Source: Natrinema sp. DC36
GTDB lineage: Archaea > Halobacteriota > Halobacteria > Halobacteriales > Natrialbaceae
Assembly (NCBI RefSeq): GCF_020405225.1
Contig: NZ_CP084473.1
Span: 124,001-188,000, forward strand
DNA: 64,000 nt
Direction: 5' to 3'
Shown: positions 25,748 to 33,772 of the stretch, piece after piece
How positions within the stretch are numbered: the stretch's first letter is position 1
Layout: every line of letters starts with the position of its first letter
Made by a program: the position numbers and the translations under genes
Notes under the pieces: model-generated
Database searches by the model: none
What the model was told of the DNA's origin: nothing
The model's input: the letters and a program-made list of their open reading frames with translations, nothing else

Positions 25748-25811
25748 CTTGAAAGTTCGGTGTGTTCATTCATTCTTGTAGTTCGTTATGTGTTGTGGTG
25801 GGGTTCACTGA

Positions 25812-25980
25812 TGAACACCATCAGTGAACATAGTGAATGAACACAGTGGTTGAACACAGGTAATGAATACATGTAATGGAAACACTCACTGAAGTGGCTT
25901 AATGAATGCATGGGGGGAACACACCCACTGAAGCGTCTTAATGACTGTATTTGGTAGAAGTCATTAATGAATCCGGAGAC
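25812..25980 (+). repeat. phased 13-bp tandem array, candidate partition site (centromere)
   Basis: Thirteen units begin exactly every 13 bases (25812, 25825, 25838, 25851, 25864, 25877, 25890, 25903, 25916, 25929, 25942, 25955, 25968). The best units read TGAACACAGTGGT, TGAACACAGGTAA, TGAATACATGTAA and TGAAGTGGCTTAA; the core is TGAAYAC with AT-rich ends. Weaker units still keep the TGA or GAA in phase. It lies 65 bases upstream of parA and runs into the remains of the TRAM gene. Direct phased repeats are typical of partition sites bound by ribbon-helix-helix-like adaptors. Confidence 0.7.
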
Positions 25981-25998
25981 GGCGTTGGGGAGATGTCG

Positions 25999-26569
25999 TT
26001 ATCTAACTTCAGGATCGGTCACTGGCTCGGCGAAGGCAACCGACTCCCGCACATCCGTGATCTCAACGTCGGCCTTATCACCGGGTTGGGTCCCGGGAAC
26101 GACCACGACGAACCCTCGTTCCACCTTCGCAATTCCGTCACCTTGGTCGCCCCTTCCCGAACGCGGGAGCGTGGCCTGCCTGGTGGACGCGCAGCATCCG
26201 CGGCGCGTTCGGGCACACGAACACCTCGTTTTCGATCGTGTAGCCTCGGAGACAACGCGTTTTCAACCACACGCGCAGCCCGCGGACGAACGCCCCTGAA
26301 TCGATAGCTCGGTCGGGCCCCCCGCCGGGGCCGTGGTGGGCGTCGAAGGCCTTGATGTACTGGTACCAGTCGAGTTCGTACTCAATGAGTGCGGGGTCGT
26401 CGCGCTCTTTTGTTCCGGGTCCGTCTCTAGCTACCTGGATCGACGAGATGGCCCGGTGCCACAGCGACAGCACGGCGATGGCGAGGCCACCGGCGAGGAG
26501 GACACCGATAGCCCGACACACGTCACTGAACACCGCGCGGAGGGCGTTGCTCTTGGAGGGTGGGGACAT
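25999..26569 (-). pseudogene. frameshifted gene: membrane N-part plus TRAM domain
   Basis: From ATG 26569 a frame of 143 residues encodes a hydrophobic segment (CRAIGVLLAGGLAIAVLSLW, residues 18-37) and ends at 26138 shortly after GHAPAFGKG. In the neighbouring frame, without a start codon, the sequence continues GDQGDGIAKVERGFVVVVPG, GDKADVEITDVRESVAFAEP and stops at 25999: an unmistakable TRAM domain (RNA-binding beta-barrel). A single frameshift near 26140-26150 would join them. Alternatively the upstream ORF is an independent small membrane protein and the TRAM part a relic. Confidence 0.55.
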
Positions 26570-26611
26570 GGTTGCGCATTCCAGGCAGATGGAATAGGCT
26601 TTGTGCCAACT

Positions 26612-27353
26612 GGCACTGTCTAGTTTAGCACCTCTGCTGGCGTTTGTCCGTTGAGTGATTGGTGCGGTCGTTGTGTGTTATAATAATGTACAAACTGTTC
26701 AAGCCACTCTCTGACGCTCTCCCGACTGCCCACCTACGAGTTATGGAAGCGGTCGACCCGCATCTTGAGGGTCTGAAACCACTTTTCGATCAGGTTTCTC
26801 TCGACGTAGTCGAGCTGACCACTCAAACCTAATCGAGAGAGGGCAGTCAGATAAACGTAGCCAGCGACGAGAAATACTGTCTCGTCGAGATCGTGTTTCT
26901 CGGTTAATCGATGCAGGAATGCAGCGGCTGGATCAGTGCCTCGTCGTCCGAACACTGCGACATCGAGAATGAGCCGCGAGTCTAGGTCTATTGCAGCGTA
27001 GACCCAAGACCAGTCGTCATTAATTTTGACAGCAGTTTCATCAATGACGACCCGCGACGGCTTTACCGTCGGCGGGTCTGGAACACTGTCTGCCAGCCGA
27101 TGTACCCAGTGACAGATTGCTTGATGAGAGCGTTTAACGCCGATCAAGCGAAGAATTGCTTGTGTCTCTCGAAGTGAACAGCCGGTCGCGTGAAGCCGGA
27201 CGCGAACACCCTGACGGGCGTCGCCGTCCGCTCGCGCTCCCAAGCTTCATCAAATTCCACCGCGTAGCACTCGCTGAGCAGGTCTGCAAGCTGCATGATC
27301 AAACCAACTCTACGACCTGCTCGCTTCTCAAATCGCGCTAACTAGACGGTGCC
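26612..27353 (-). mobile_element. decayed IS6-like element, copy 3
   Basis: 742 bp with recognisable terminal inverted repeats: GGCACTGTCTAGTTTAGC at 26612 and its counterpart GCTAACTAGACGGTGCC ending at 27353. The transposase is nearly complete: MQLADLLSECYAVEFDEAWE, a frameshift near 27245, then CSLRETQAILRLIGVKRSHQ, VIDETAVKINDDWSWVYAAI, AAAFLHRLTEKHDLDETVF and LIEKWFQTLKMRVDRFHNS. A TAG at 26734-26736 replaces the Trp codon expected next (homologous Ser-Trp-Val in copy 1). It lies in inverted orientation to copy 2, with the par module between them. Confidence 0.85.
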
Positions 27354-27389
27354 TGTTTGATGAAACAACCACACGTCACATAGGTCGGT

Positions 27390-27721
27390 TGGTAAGTTAT
27401 AGTCCGGAATCTCGACAAATTGACCGCTATCACTGCCGATAAGGGCTACGACTGGGAGGCAATCCGTACGAAACTGCGATCAAAAGGTATCACACCGCTG
27501 ATTCCAACGAGAGTGATGGACCTGCGGGGCTACGTGAGAAATCTCCTAATCGATGGTCGCACGTATAATCAGTGCTCGAACGCTGGCTCGGTGTTTTTCG
27601 GTCTCCAGCGTAGATACGGCGATATGCTCTGGTCGAGAACCTGGTTCGGTTAATTCCGCAAACTTGCCATAAAATCCGTGGTCCGAAACATCGAACGCGC
27701 CATCGAAGACCCCACTCCATG
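27390..27721 (+). mobile_element. IS5-family transposase C-terminal remnant
   Basis: TAITADKGYDWEAIRTKLRS, GITPLIPTR, then LLIDGRTYNQCSNAGSVFFG, LQRRYGDMLWSRTWFG form the third catalytic region (with the glutamate region altered) of an IS5-type DDE transposase. A TAA at 27651-27653 stands where Gln is expected before FRKLAIKSVVRNIERAIEDP; the frame ends at 27719-27721. Only the last third of the element is present and no terminal repeats could be assigned. Confidence 0.75.
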
Positions 27722-27772
27722 AAATCACGTGTTTAAACAGGCCCAGAGCAAGTATTCGGCAGAGTACATATG

Positions 27773-28159
27773 TTACCGGTCATCTTCTGTGAAGGGCTTA
27801 AGTGGGGCTGGCTGGGTGGAGAGATGTGTATCCGTGAACCCGGATTCAAACTTGAGACCATAGCCGAATGCTCGATCAACGCCGATATGCCCTGCCCAAA
27901 TCAGTGCGATAAAAAGCGCTAGTCGGCTATCTGCCCAGAATCCGAAGGCACCGAGTGCGAGCGGTAGTGTGTACGTATGTACGATATTGTAGCTCAGGCT
28001 TCCGAGTCGTGGGCCTGCAAGATACCCGATCATGGACAAGTCAGGAGACAGCGCCAGAACGACCAGCATCCAAATTGGTCCGTCAAGCGTGAAATAGCTC
28101 CCCAACGCGATTCCCAGCGCGGCCAATCCCTCGATACGTAAGAGTGACTGTGGCTCCAT
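27773..28159 (-). CDS. DUF4260 family membrane protein
   Basis: 128 residues with three to four hydrophobic segments and the family landmarks LLRIEGLAALGIALG, LALSPDLSMIGYLAG, YNIVHTYTLPLALG, WAGHIGVDRAFGYGLKFESG and the end THLSTQP. The Asp/His residues (PDL, NIVH, HIGVDR) suggest a metal or substrate site in the membrane, but the family has no known function. It is an intact gene surviving between two IS remnants, with the typical start MEPQSLLRIE. Confidence 0.85.
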   Translation of the reverse strand: MEPQSLLRIEGLAALGIALGSYFTLDGPIWMLVVLALSPDLSMIGYLAGPRLGSLSYNIVHTYTLPLALGAFGFWADSRLALFIALIWAGHIGVDRAFGYGLKFESGFTDTHLSTQPAPLKPFTEDDR

Positions 28160-28233
28160 ATGGGGCCTATCCTATCAGAGACGTGAAAAAGATTTAGTAG
28201 ACGTTAAAATTTCTACCCGGAAGTTGTTGCTGA

Positions 28234-28976
28234 CTGTAGTGGATCATCTCGACGAGATCTCTGTCGGGGAATTGCAAAACTCCCTCGACAAGTGGACGGA
28301 AAGAAGCTGACGCAACGGCTCTTAGCCGCAATCCCGTACAAAAACGGCGTCACGCAGACTGAACTCGCCGAGTGGTACGACGTTCAACGACGGACGATCT
28401 ATAGCTGGCTCAATCGACTTGACACCGACGAGTCGCTCGAGCAGGCTGTTACTAATACTAAGTTATCTGGGGTAAAGTAAAAAACCATCAGAAAAAATTA
28501 ACAGAGTTCGAAGGAACTGTCCACGAATTTTTCGGAAGTTGGTATCGGCGCGCCAGCGTGGATGCCGGCGCTCGTCCAGCAGTATCTTGACGAAACAGAT
28601 ACTGTCGAATACGTGATCCCGGGTTGCCGGCGGTTGCTCAAAGAAACGGGAATGTAATATCAAATACCACGCTGTACAGCCGCCGAAGCTGATGCTGACG
28701 AGCAAGAGACGTTCCGGACGAACTCAAACAAAGCGGCGGGAAATGGACGCCACAGTAGTCTGCATCGATCAAATCAGGAAACCTGTCCAAGTTGAGTCGC
28801 GCGTCGCGTGGTTTCCGCGCGGCACGCGGCCGTCCGTCGAGTTCTCGGGGCAACGCGACTGGACCTTCGCAACCCGGTTCTCTGACTTACTTACTGAACT
28901 CACAACAGCGATCGATGCTGCTCTTACTCAACTCTCCATACCAACGGTGGGCAATCAGTTCTACTGTCTCATATAG
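28234..28976 (+). mobile_element. IS630-family transposase remnant with internal deletion
   Basis: The N-terminal helix-turn-helix is legible across two frames (VDHLDEISVGELQNSLDK, then DGKKLTQRLLAAIPYKNGVT and QTELAEWYDVQRRTIYSWLN). The middle is shifted several times (VQQYLDETDTVEYVIPGCRR, RRLLKETG), followed by REMDATVVCIDQIRKPVQVE, WFPRGTRPSVEFSGQRDWT. It then jumps straight to the C-terminus (FSDLLTELTTAIDAALTQLS), so most of the DDE catalytic core is deleted. Clearly dead. Confidence 0.8.
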
Positions 28977-28984
28977 ATCCTTCT

Positions 28985-29072
28985 CATAGCTCTCGCTGCA
29001 CAGGTCTGCAAGCAGCAATCCGATTCGATTTCACGACCTGTTCGCTGCTCCAACTGCGCTAACTAGACGGTG
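28985..29072 (-). mobile_element. solitary end of an IS6-like element
   Basis: The stretch resembles the right-hand end of copy 3: AGGTCTGCAAGC, CGACCTGTTCGCT and the terminal GCGCTAACTAGACGGTG are shared in the same order and spacing. No transposase body is attached. It marks a fourth insertion of the same family. Confidence 0.6.
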
Positions 29073-29074
29073 TC

Positions 29075-29260
29075 CCAACACCGAATGTATCGATAATACG
29101 AACAGTATTTGAAAGCGAGAGTCCGGCAAGATGGAGCTGAATACTGAGTTCCATCAACAGTTGCAGTGTTGCGTCGCGCTCCACAAGATTCGAGTCGAAC
29201 CGGCCGATGATATGACTGAGGTGTACGTTTTCGGAATAAATCACGTTGAAAACGTCACGC
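29075..29260 (-). mobile_element. fragment of a second type of IS6-family transposase
   Basis: On the minus strand the frame reads YSENVHLSHIIGRFDSNLVE, RDATLQLLMELSIQLHLAGL and SLSNTVRIIDTFGVG. This is the N-terminal part of a haloarchaeal IS6 transposase of a subtype different from copies 1-3. It stops abruptly at the neighbouring IS end, indicating nested insertions. Confidence 0.65.
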
Positions 29261-29299
29261 TTCACTCCGTCAACCTTCGTTGAACATAAGTGAACCGCC

Positions 29300-29660
29300 G
29301 ATCTCGGCGTCGGTACCGACGCCGGTATCGACGGAGGCGCGCTCGGCGGCCATTGAGAACTCGGACTCGCCTTCGGCGTATCGATCGCTGGTAAGTCCGC
29401 TACAGTCGGCTTTCTCCAAGTCGGTCTGGGGATGGTTCCGGCCTGGGGCGACGCGCAGCGACTCCCCCGGGTCGTCGGTGAGAGCGCCGGCACGGACCTG
29501 CTGGTGACGGGCCACCACATCGACCCCGACGAAGCCGTTGAGCTCGGACTCTTCAAGCGAGTCGTGGACGACGACGCCCTCGGACGCGGTGTTCGACGAC
29601 GCCGAAACGCTTGCAGAGAAGCCCACCACGTTCTGTCGTCCCGTCTCGACGGCGTCGAAA
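29300..29660 (+). pseudogene. enoyl-CoA hydratase/isomerase remnant
   Basis: Reading DAGIDGGALGGH, a TGA (about 29353-29355), then ELGLAFGVSIAGKSATVGFL, QVGLGMVPAWGDAQRLPRVV, GESAGTDLLVTGHHIDPDEA and VELGLFKRVVDDDAL gives the second half of a crotonase. Beyond a shift near 29580 the next frame reads DAVFDDAETLAEKP. The N-terminal half is missing. It is a decayed paralogue of the kind of enzyme found in the acyl-CoA island 18 kb to the left. Confidence 0.65.
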
Positions 29661-29883
29661 CGGGGGCGGAGACAGAACTAGACAGTGACTCGTCCGTATT
29701 CCTCTCGAATCCTTTTATTCTCCCCTCCCGAATGTTTACAGTGGTACCTTTGTAATGGAGGAGCGTTATATATTACTTTCCTATGGTTGTAATTCAATCG
29801 AGTACTGTCCAGTGAATCGGTCGGCCGGTTCCGGATTACCCGTCCCCATACCCGATACGACCCGGAAACGAGCGGTATGATGT

Positions 29884-29900
29884 GTTCCCGAAAAGGGAAC
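29884..29900. promoter_or_regulatory. operator-like palindrome GTTCCC-N5-GGGAAC, copy 1
   Basis: GTTCCCGAAAAGGGAAC: six-base arms with a five-base spacer. The same arms and spacer length recur 198 bases downstream, right at the promoter of the IclR gene. Confidence 0.55.
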
Positions 29901-30081
29901 AATGATCTGTTCTGTATCGGCCTAAAATGAATTCGTGAGAACAGTATGGCGAGTCGCGGGAGGAAGAGGACCACAACGTGATTGGATATCATTCCCACGG
30001 ACTCTGATGGAGACTCTGTGTTAGCGGTTCCGAACGAATAGTCGTGATCATTCGCGTTCGAATTCCGTCGCTTCGATTGAG

Positions 30082-30098
30082 GTTCCCTTCTGGGGAAC
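30082..30098. promoter_or_regulatory. operator-like palindrome GTTCCC-N5-GGGAAC, copy 2
   Basis: GTTCCCTTCTGGGGAAC directly abuts the TATA-like element of the IclR gene at 30133, where a repressor would compete with TFB/TBP. With copy 1 it may allow cooperative binding or looping. Binding by the adjacent IclR protein is inferred from position. Confidence 0.6.
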
Positions 30099-30132
30099 AA
30101 ATTTATGTGGTTGAAACACGGTACACTCCAGT

Positions 30133-30906
30133 ATGACAAAAACATCAAACGAATCGACGGGGCGCAGGATACGGTCGGTAGAGATCGCATTCAAAATCCT
30201 CGATACCGTTCGGAAGAACGATCAGATCAGCGTGACCGAACTGGCAGAAACGCTCGGTCACTCGAAAAGTACGATCCACAGTCACCTCCGGACGCTCGAG
30301 AGCCAGGAAATCATCGTCCGCTCGGGGAACGGCTACCGGCTGAGTCTTCAGGTGCTGGACATGGCGAACGATGTCCGTGACCAGGTCGCGAACTACGACG
30401 TGATCGTCAACGAGGTCGACGAGCTGGCGAACGAGACCAAGGAAATCTCCCAGTTCGGGCTCGAAGAGCACATGAAAGTATCGTATCTCTACAAGGCGAG
30501 GGGGAATCAGGCGGTCGAAACGGCGTCGCGCGCCGGTGGGAAACAGCCGATGTACTCGACGTCCCTCGGCAAGGCGATCCTCGCGTTTCTCCCGGCCGAC
30601 CGTCGGGAAGCGATCGTCGACAACACGACCTTCACGCGGAAAACGGCGACGACGATCACGGACCCCGGCGGCCTCTACGAGGAACTCGACAGGATCACCG
30701 AGCGGGGGTACGCCATCGACGACGAGGAAAACATCGAGGGGCTCCGCTGCGTTGCCGCGCCGGTCAAAAGCGAGAAAACGGTGCTCGGTGCGATCAGCGT
30801 CACCGGTCCGGCCAGTCGGATCACGGACGACTACCTCCACGGTGAACTCGCCGAGAGCGTCCAGCGAGCCGCGAACGTCATCGAACTCAACACCAAGTTC
30901 TCGTAA
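30133..30906 (+). CDS. IclR family regulator (pectin/uronate island)
   Basis: 257 residues: an N-terminal winged helix (SVEIAFKILDTVRKNDQISV, HSKSTIHSHLRTLESQEIIV) and the effector domain (KQPMYSTSLGKAILAFLPAD, DDEENIEGLRCVAAPVKSEK, LGAISVTGPASRITDDYL). IclR proteins such as KdgR control pectin and uronate genes in bacteria, so this protein at the left border of the island is the natural candidate regulator. Two perfect palindromes lie in front of it. It is only moderately similar to the IclR protein at 9704, so they are not recent duplicates. Confidence 0.9.
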   Translation: MTKTSNESTGRRIRSVEIAFKILDTVRKNDQISVTELAETLGHSKSTIHSHLRTLESQEIIVRSGNGYRLSLQVLDMANDVRDQVANYDVIVNEVDELANETKEISQFGLEEHMKVSYLYKARGNQAVETASRAGGKQPMYSTSLGKAILAFLPADRREAIVDNTTFTRKTATTITDPGGLYEELDRITERGYAIDDEENIEGLRCVAAPVKSEKTVLGAISVTGPASRITDDYLHGELAESVQRAANVIELNTKFS

Positions 30907-31232
30907 GCCGAATCCGCCCGCATCAAATCTGTGCCTGTTACGTCTCAGCCCAGAAGGCGCGCGCCGGAGAACTTGGCTCCGTTGGCGGGTGGTTCGCTCC
31001 TGATAGATTCCATAACTCGCACCGAGGATCGCGTCTGCTCGAGCGGGATAACCTACGGCGTCTGATTCACTCGGTTCCCGCGCTGTCCTCGCAGTGGTAT
31101 CTCTCGGCTTTTCAGCCGTCTCCGGTGATCGAACCCCGGAATCGGACGACCGCCTCGGAAGCGCCGAAAGGGATCGACGCGGGAGAGCACATCATTTATG
31201 CCCGCGTGACCGATGCGTTCAGGTAACACACC
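30907..31232. other. intergenic region, no gene seen
   Basis: GC-rich spacer of 326 bases between the IclR gene and a small hypothetical gene. No motif-bearing ORF, repeat or RNA recognised. Confidence 0.45.
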
Positions 31233-31598
31233 ATGACTGACCACCCGCGATACGAGCCCCAAATCGAAGCCGAGACGCTCTACTTGGAGCGCGATCAGCA
31301 CCGCCTCGAGGTCGGACCGATGGAAAGCATCGTCGAACTAGCCGGCGGAGAAACGTACACCGTCGAATACACGGATAGACAGAGCGCGGCCGCGTGGCTA
31401 TCGACGGACGACGACAATACGATCACGTTCGACGTCCGCGAAGTCGTCGGGGAGATGCCCCACACGCAGGACCTCGTTTCGAACCTCGAGAACTGTCCGA
31501 TCGACGAGACGACCGATGCCGGGATTCCGAAGCGAACAGCGCTGTTCGTCGATCTCGTCACCGAAATCTGGGAGTCGAAGGGGAACCTCGAGGGGTAG
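31233..31598 (+). CDS. hypothetical protein, 121 residues
   Basis: Not recognised. An acidic, all-soluble protein with alternating strand-like segments (RYEPQIEAETLYLERDQHRL, GGETYTVEYTDRQSAAAWLS) and a C-terminal helix (RTALFVDLVTEIWESKG). Codon usage is typical of the GC-rich island. It lies between the IclR regulator and the large unknown protein. Confidence 0.55.
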   Translation: MTDHPRYEPQIEAETLYLERDQHRLEVGPMESIVELAGGETYTVEYTDRQSAAAWLSTDDDNTITFDVREVVGEMPHTQDLVSNLENCPIDETTDAGIPKRTALFVDLVTEIWESKGNLEG

Positions 31599-31713
31599 GC
31601 GGGATGGCCTGAATATCGACCATCGTCTCGATCGACGAGAGATCGAACGCTGCGACGCCGTCGGCTCTGCCACCACCCAAATATTAATCCGTGTGACCCA
31701 CTCCGCATACTGT

Positions 31714-33627
31714 ATGTTCGAAATCGAGGCGAGCGACTCGCTTCTGCGTCCTCCCGACTGGGCGACGTTACAACGGGAGTTGTTCGGGACGATGGCAGAC
31801 GCCGTCGACCGATTCGTCGACGAGTACGTCGGCGAGAACGGAGAGCCGTACTGGCCGCCCGGAGAGCACGTCGGCGTCGACGGCTTCGACGATCTGATCG
31901 AGGGCTTCTACAACTGGCCGCTGGTGTACGCGATGGGCGGCGATGAACGCTTCCTCGACCACGCCCGAACTACCTACGAGGGCTCACTACGACGGGGTGG
32001 CGCCACCGAGACGCCCTTCAGCCATCCGATGGTCGTCGACGAGTTCGAGCAGTGTCGCGACTGGTTCCACATGGGCGAGGGAAACCTCTTCACCTACAAT
32101 ATGGGCCTTGCGGCACCGGACGACGAGACCGTCGTCGATCGGGCCGAGACGTTCGCTCGCCTGTACTTCGACGACGCGGACGCGAACAACTACGACGGCG
32201 AGAAGCGGCTCGTCCGGGGACCGATGAACGGGAGCATGGGTCCCGACTTCTGCGATTTCGCCGCGTACGAACACCACCCCTACGGCGCCGACTACCGCTG
32301 GGCGAGCCACGGGCTCCCGTGGCGGGACCTCGAGTTCGACGAGGCCACCGATCTGCTCGACCCGGCGAACGAGGAGCGACTGTTCGAGGTACTCGACCAG
32401 CGGTGCGCGAAGGGAGATATCCCGCTGAACCTCAACGTGACGAGCCTGATGACTAACGCCTACCTCCACACCGGTGACGACCGATACCGGGAGTGGGTCA
32501 CCGACTACCTCGAGGCCTGGCGCGAGCGGACGGCCGAGAACGGCGGGATCGTTCCCGATAACGTCGGTCGATCGGGCGAGATCGGCGAGTACACCGACGG
32601 CGCGTGGTACGGCGGCTACTACGGCTGGTCGTGGGGCGGCTGGCATTACGTCGGGATCGGGCCGACGGTCGCCGCGGAGAACGCCGTCCTTCTGGACGGT
32701 GACCGAGAGTATCTGGAATTCCCGCGCTCGCAACTCGACGTTCTCATCGAGAACGGTATCGAAGTGAGCGAGGACCCCGTCCACGACACGCTGTACGTTC
32801 CGCACAAGTACGGCGACCCCGGTGACTACCACTACGACGCTTCGGGTGTCCTCACGGAGGACGACGGTGAGGTCCTGTGGCGCGACGGCTGGTACGAGTT
32901 CAAGCCCCACGGGGACGATCCGTACGCGTTCCACCTCTGGTACATGTCCCTCTCCGAGGGCGATCGCGAGCGCGTCGATCGGCTTCGCGACTGGGGGGCC
33001 CAGGAGTGGAAGCAGGTGGATTACCGGCCGTCGAACAAACACGACGCCGGTCACGAGTACGCCTGGATGGCATATCTCGACGGTGAGTTCCCCGACTATC
33101 CCGAGCGGATCATGGAAGCCAACCACGGCCACGTTCGGGACCGGCTCGCGCTCATGCGCGAGGAAGGCAGCGTTCCCGACGACGTCGACGAGGACTACCT
33201 CCGCGATCGGAACCCCGTCTTCCATCGCGGACTGCTCCAGCTCACGATGGGCGCGCCCCAACCCGTCTACTACGGCGGCATCGTGATGGCGCAGGTGCGA
33301 CACTTCGATCCCGAGCGCGAGCGTCCAGGCCTCCCGCCGGGCGTCTCCGCGCTCGTCGGGGACGTCTCTCGCGAGGGCGTTTCCCTCACGATAGTCAATG
33401 GCGGTGGTACGGACCGCGAGCTACTCGTTCAGGCCGGTGCCTACGGCGAACACGAGTTCACGTCGCTCGAGTGGGGCACCGACTCCGGGCAACCGGAATC
33501 GAACGCGATCCGCATCTCGCTCCCGGCTGACTCTCGAGTGTCGCTGTCGGCGGCGCTCGATCGCTTCGCGAACGATCCGACCTACGAACTCCCCTGGAAC
33601 GATTCACACGATGCAAGACACAACTGA
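31714..33627 (+). CDS. unrecognised 637-residue protein, toroid-like, in pectin island
   Basis: ATG 31714 is chosen because a TATA-like AATATTAAT lies about 30 bases upstream and the preceding frame lacks gene-like sequence. The body is rich in aromatic and acidic residues in repeating helix pairs (DDLIEGFYNWPLVYAMGGDE, YTDGAWYGGYYGWSWGGWHY, NKHDAGHEYAWMAYLDGEFP), a pattern resembling (alpha/alpha)6 six-hairpin glycosidases or lyases. A beta-rich C-terminal domain of about 100 residues follows (SALVGDVSREGVSLTIVNGG). There is no signal peptide, so it should act in the cytoplasm, perhaps on imported oligouronides. I cannot assign it to a family. Confidence 0.7.
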   Translation: MFEIEASDSLLRPPDWATLQRELFGTMADAVDRFVDEYVGENGEPYWPPGEHVGVDGFDDLIEGFYNWPLVYAMGGDERFLDHARTTYEGSLRRGGATETPFSHPMVVDEFEQCRDWFHMGEGNLFTYNMGLAAPDDETVVDRAETFARLYFDDADANNYDGEKRLVRGPMNGSMGPDFCDFAAYEHHPYGADYRWASHGLPWRDLEFDEATDLLDPANEERLFEVLDQRCAKGDIPLNLNVTSLMTNAYLHTGDDRYREWVTDYLEAWRERTAENGGIVPDNVGRSGEIGEYTDGAWYGGYYGWSWGGWHYVGIGPTVAAENAVLLDGDREYLEFPRSQLDVLIENGIEVSEDPVHDTLYVPHKYGDPGDYHYDASGVLTEDDGEVLWRDGWYEFKPHGDDPYAFHLWYMSLSEGDRERVDRLRDWGAQEWKQVDYRPSNKHDAGHEYAWMAYLDGEFPDYPERIMEANHGHVRDRLALMREEGSVPDDVDEDYLRDRNPVFHRGLLQLTMGAPQPVYYGGIVMAQVRHFDPERERPGLPPGVSALVGDVSREGVSLTIVNGGGTDRELLVQAGAYGEHEFTSLEWGTDSGQPESNAIRISLPADSRVSLSAALDRFANDPTYELPWNDSHDARHN

Positions 33628-33772
33628 AACCGTCGTCGCAACGATCGAACGAGATTTGAAACGGTGTCGGCCCGCCACGGCTATCGGTACGGGGGGCACG
33701 TCGCTGGTCGACAGTGAGCCGACGAACGTTCTCTCAGGAGGTGACCGACCGGTATGTCGGGACTCGAGATGA
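33611..33772 (+). CDS. doubtful 53-residue ORF between the large protein and the CorC-like gene
   Basis: MQDTTETVVATIERDLKRCR with a short tail, ending at 33770-33772. It overlaps the end of the preceding gene and the start of the following one. The first 33 residues look like the genuine beginning of a protein, and the rest does not, so it may be the stump of a deleted gene. No family recognised. Confidence 0.25.
   Translation: MQDTTETVVATIERDLKRCRPATAIGTGGTSLVDSEPTNVLSGGDRPVCRDSR

Larger units (their letters stand above)
29661..30132. other. promoter region of the pectin-island IclR gene
   Basis: 470 bases, AT-rich in the first half, with no supported ORF. It holds two copies of a perfect palindrome (listed separately) and a TATA-like AATTTATG (30100-30107) about 28 bases before ATG 30133. 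Confidence 0.55.

Noticed and set aside
31987-33303. 438-residue minus-strand ORF opposite the large unknown protein
   Set aside because: Val-rich shadow typical of GC-rich haloarchaeal antisense frames; the plus strand has acidic composition and a well-placed promoter.
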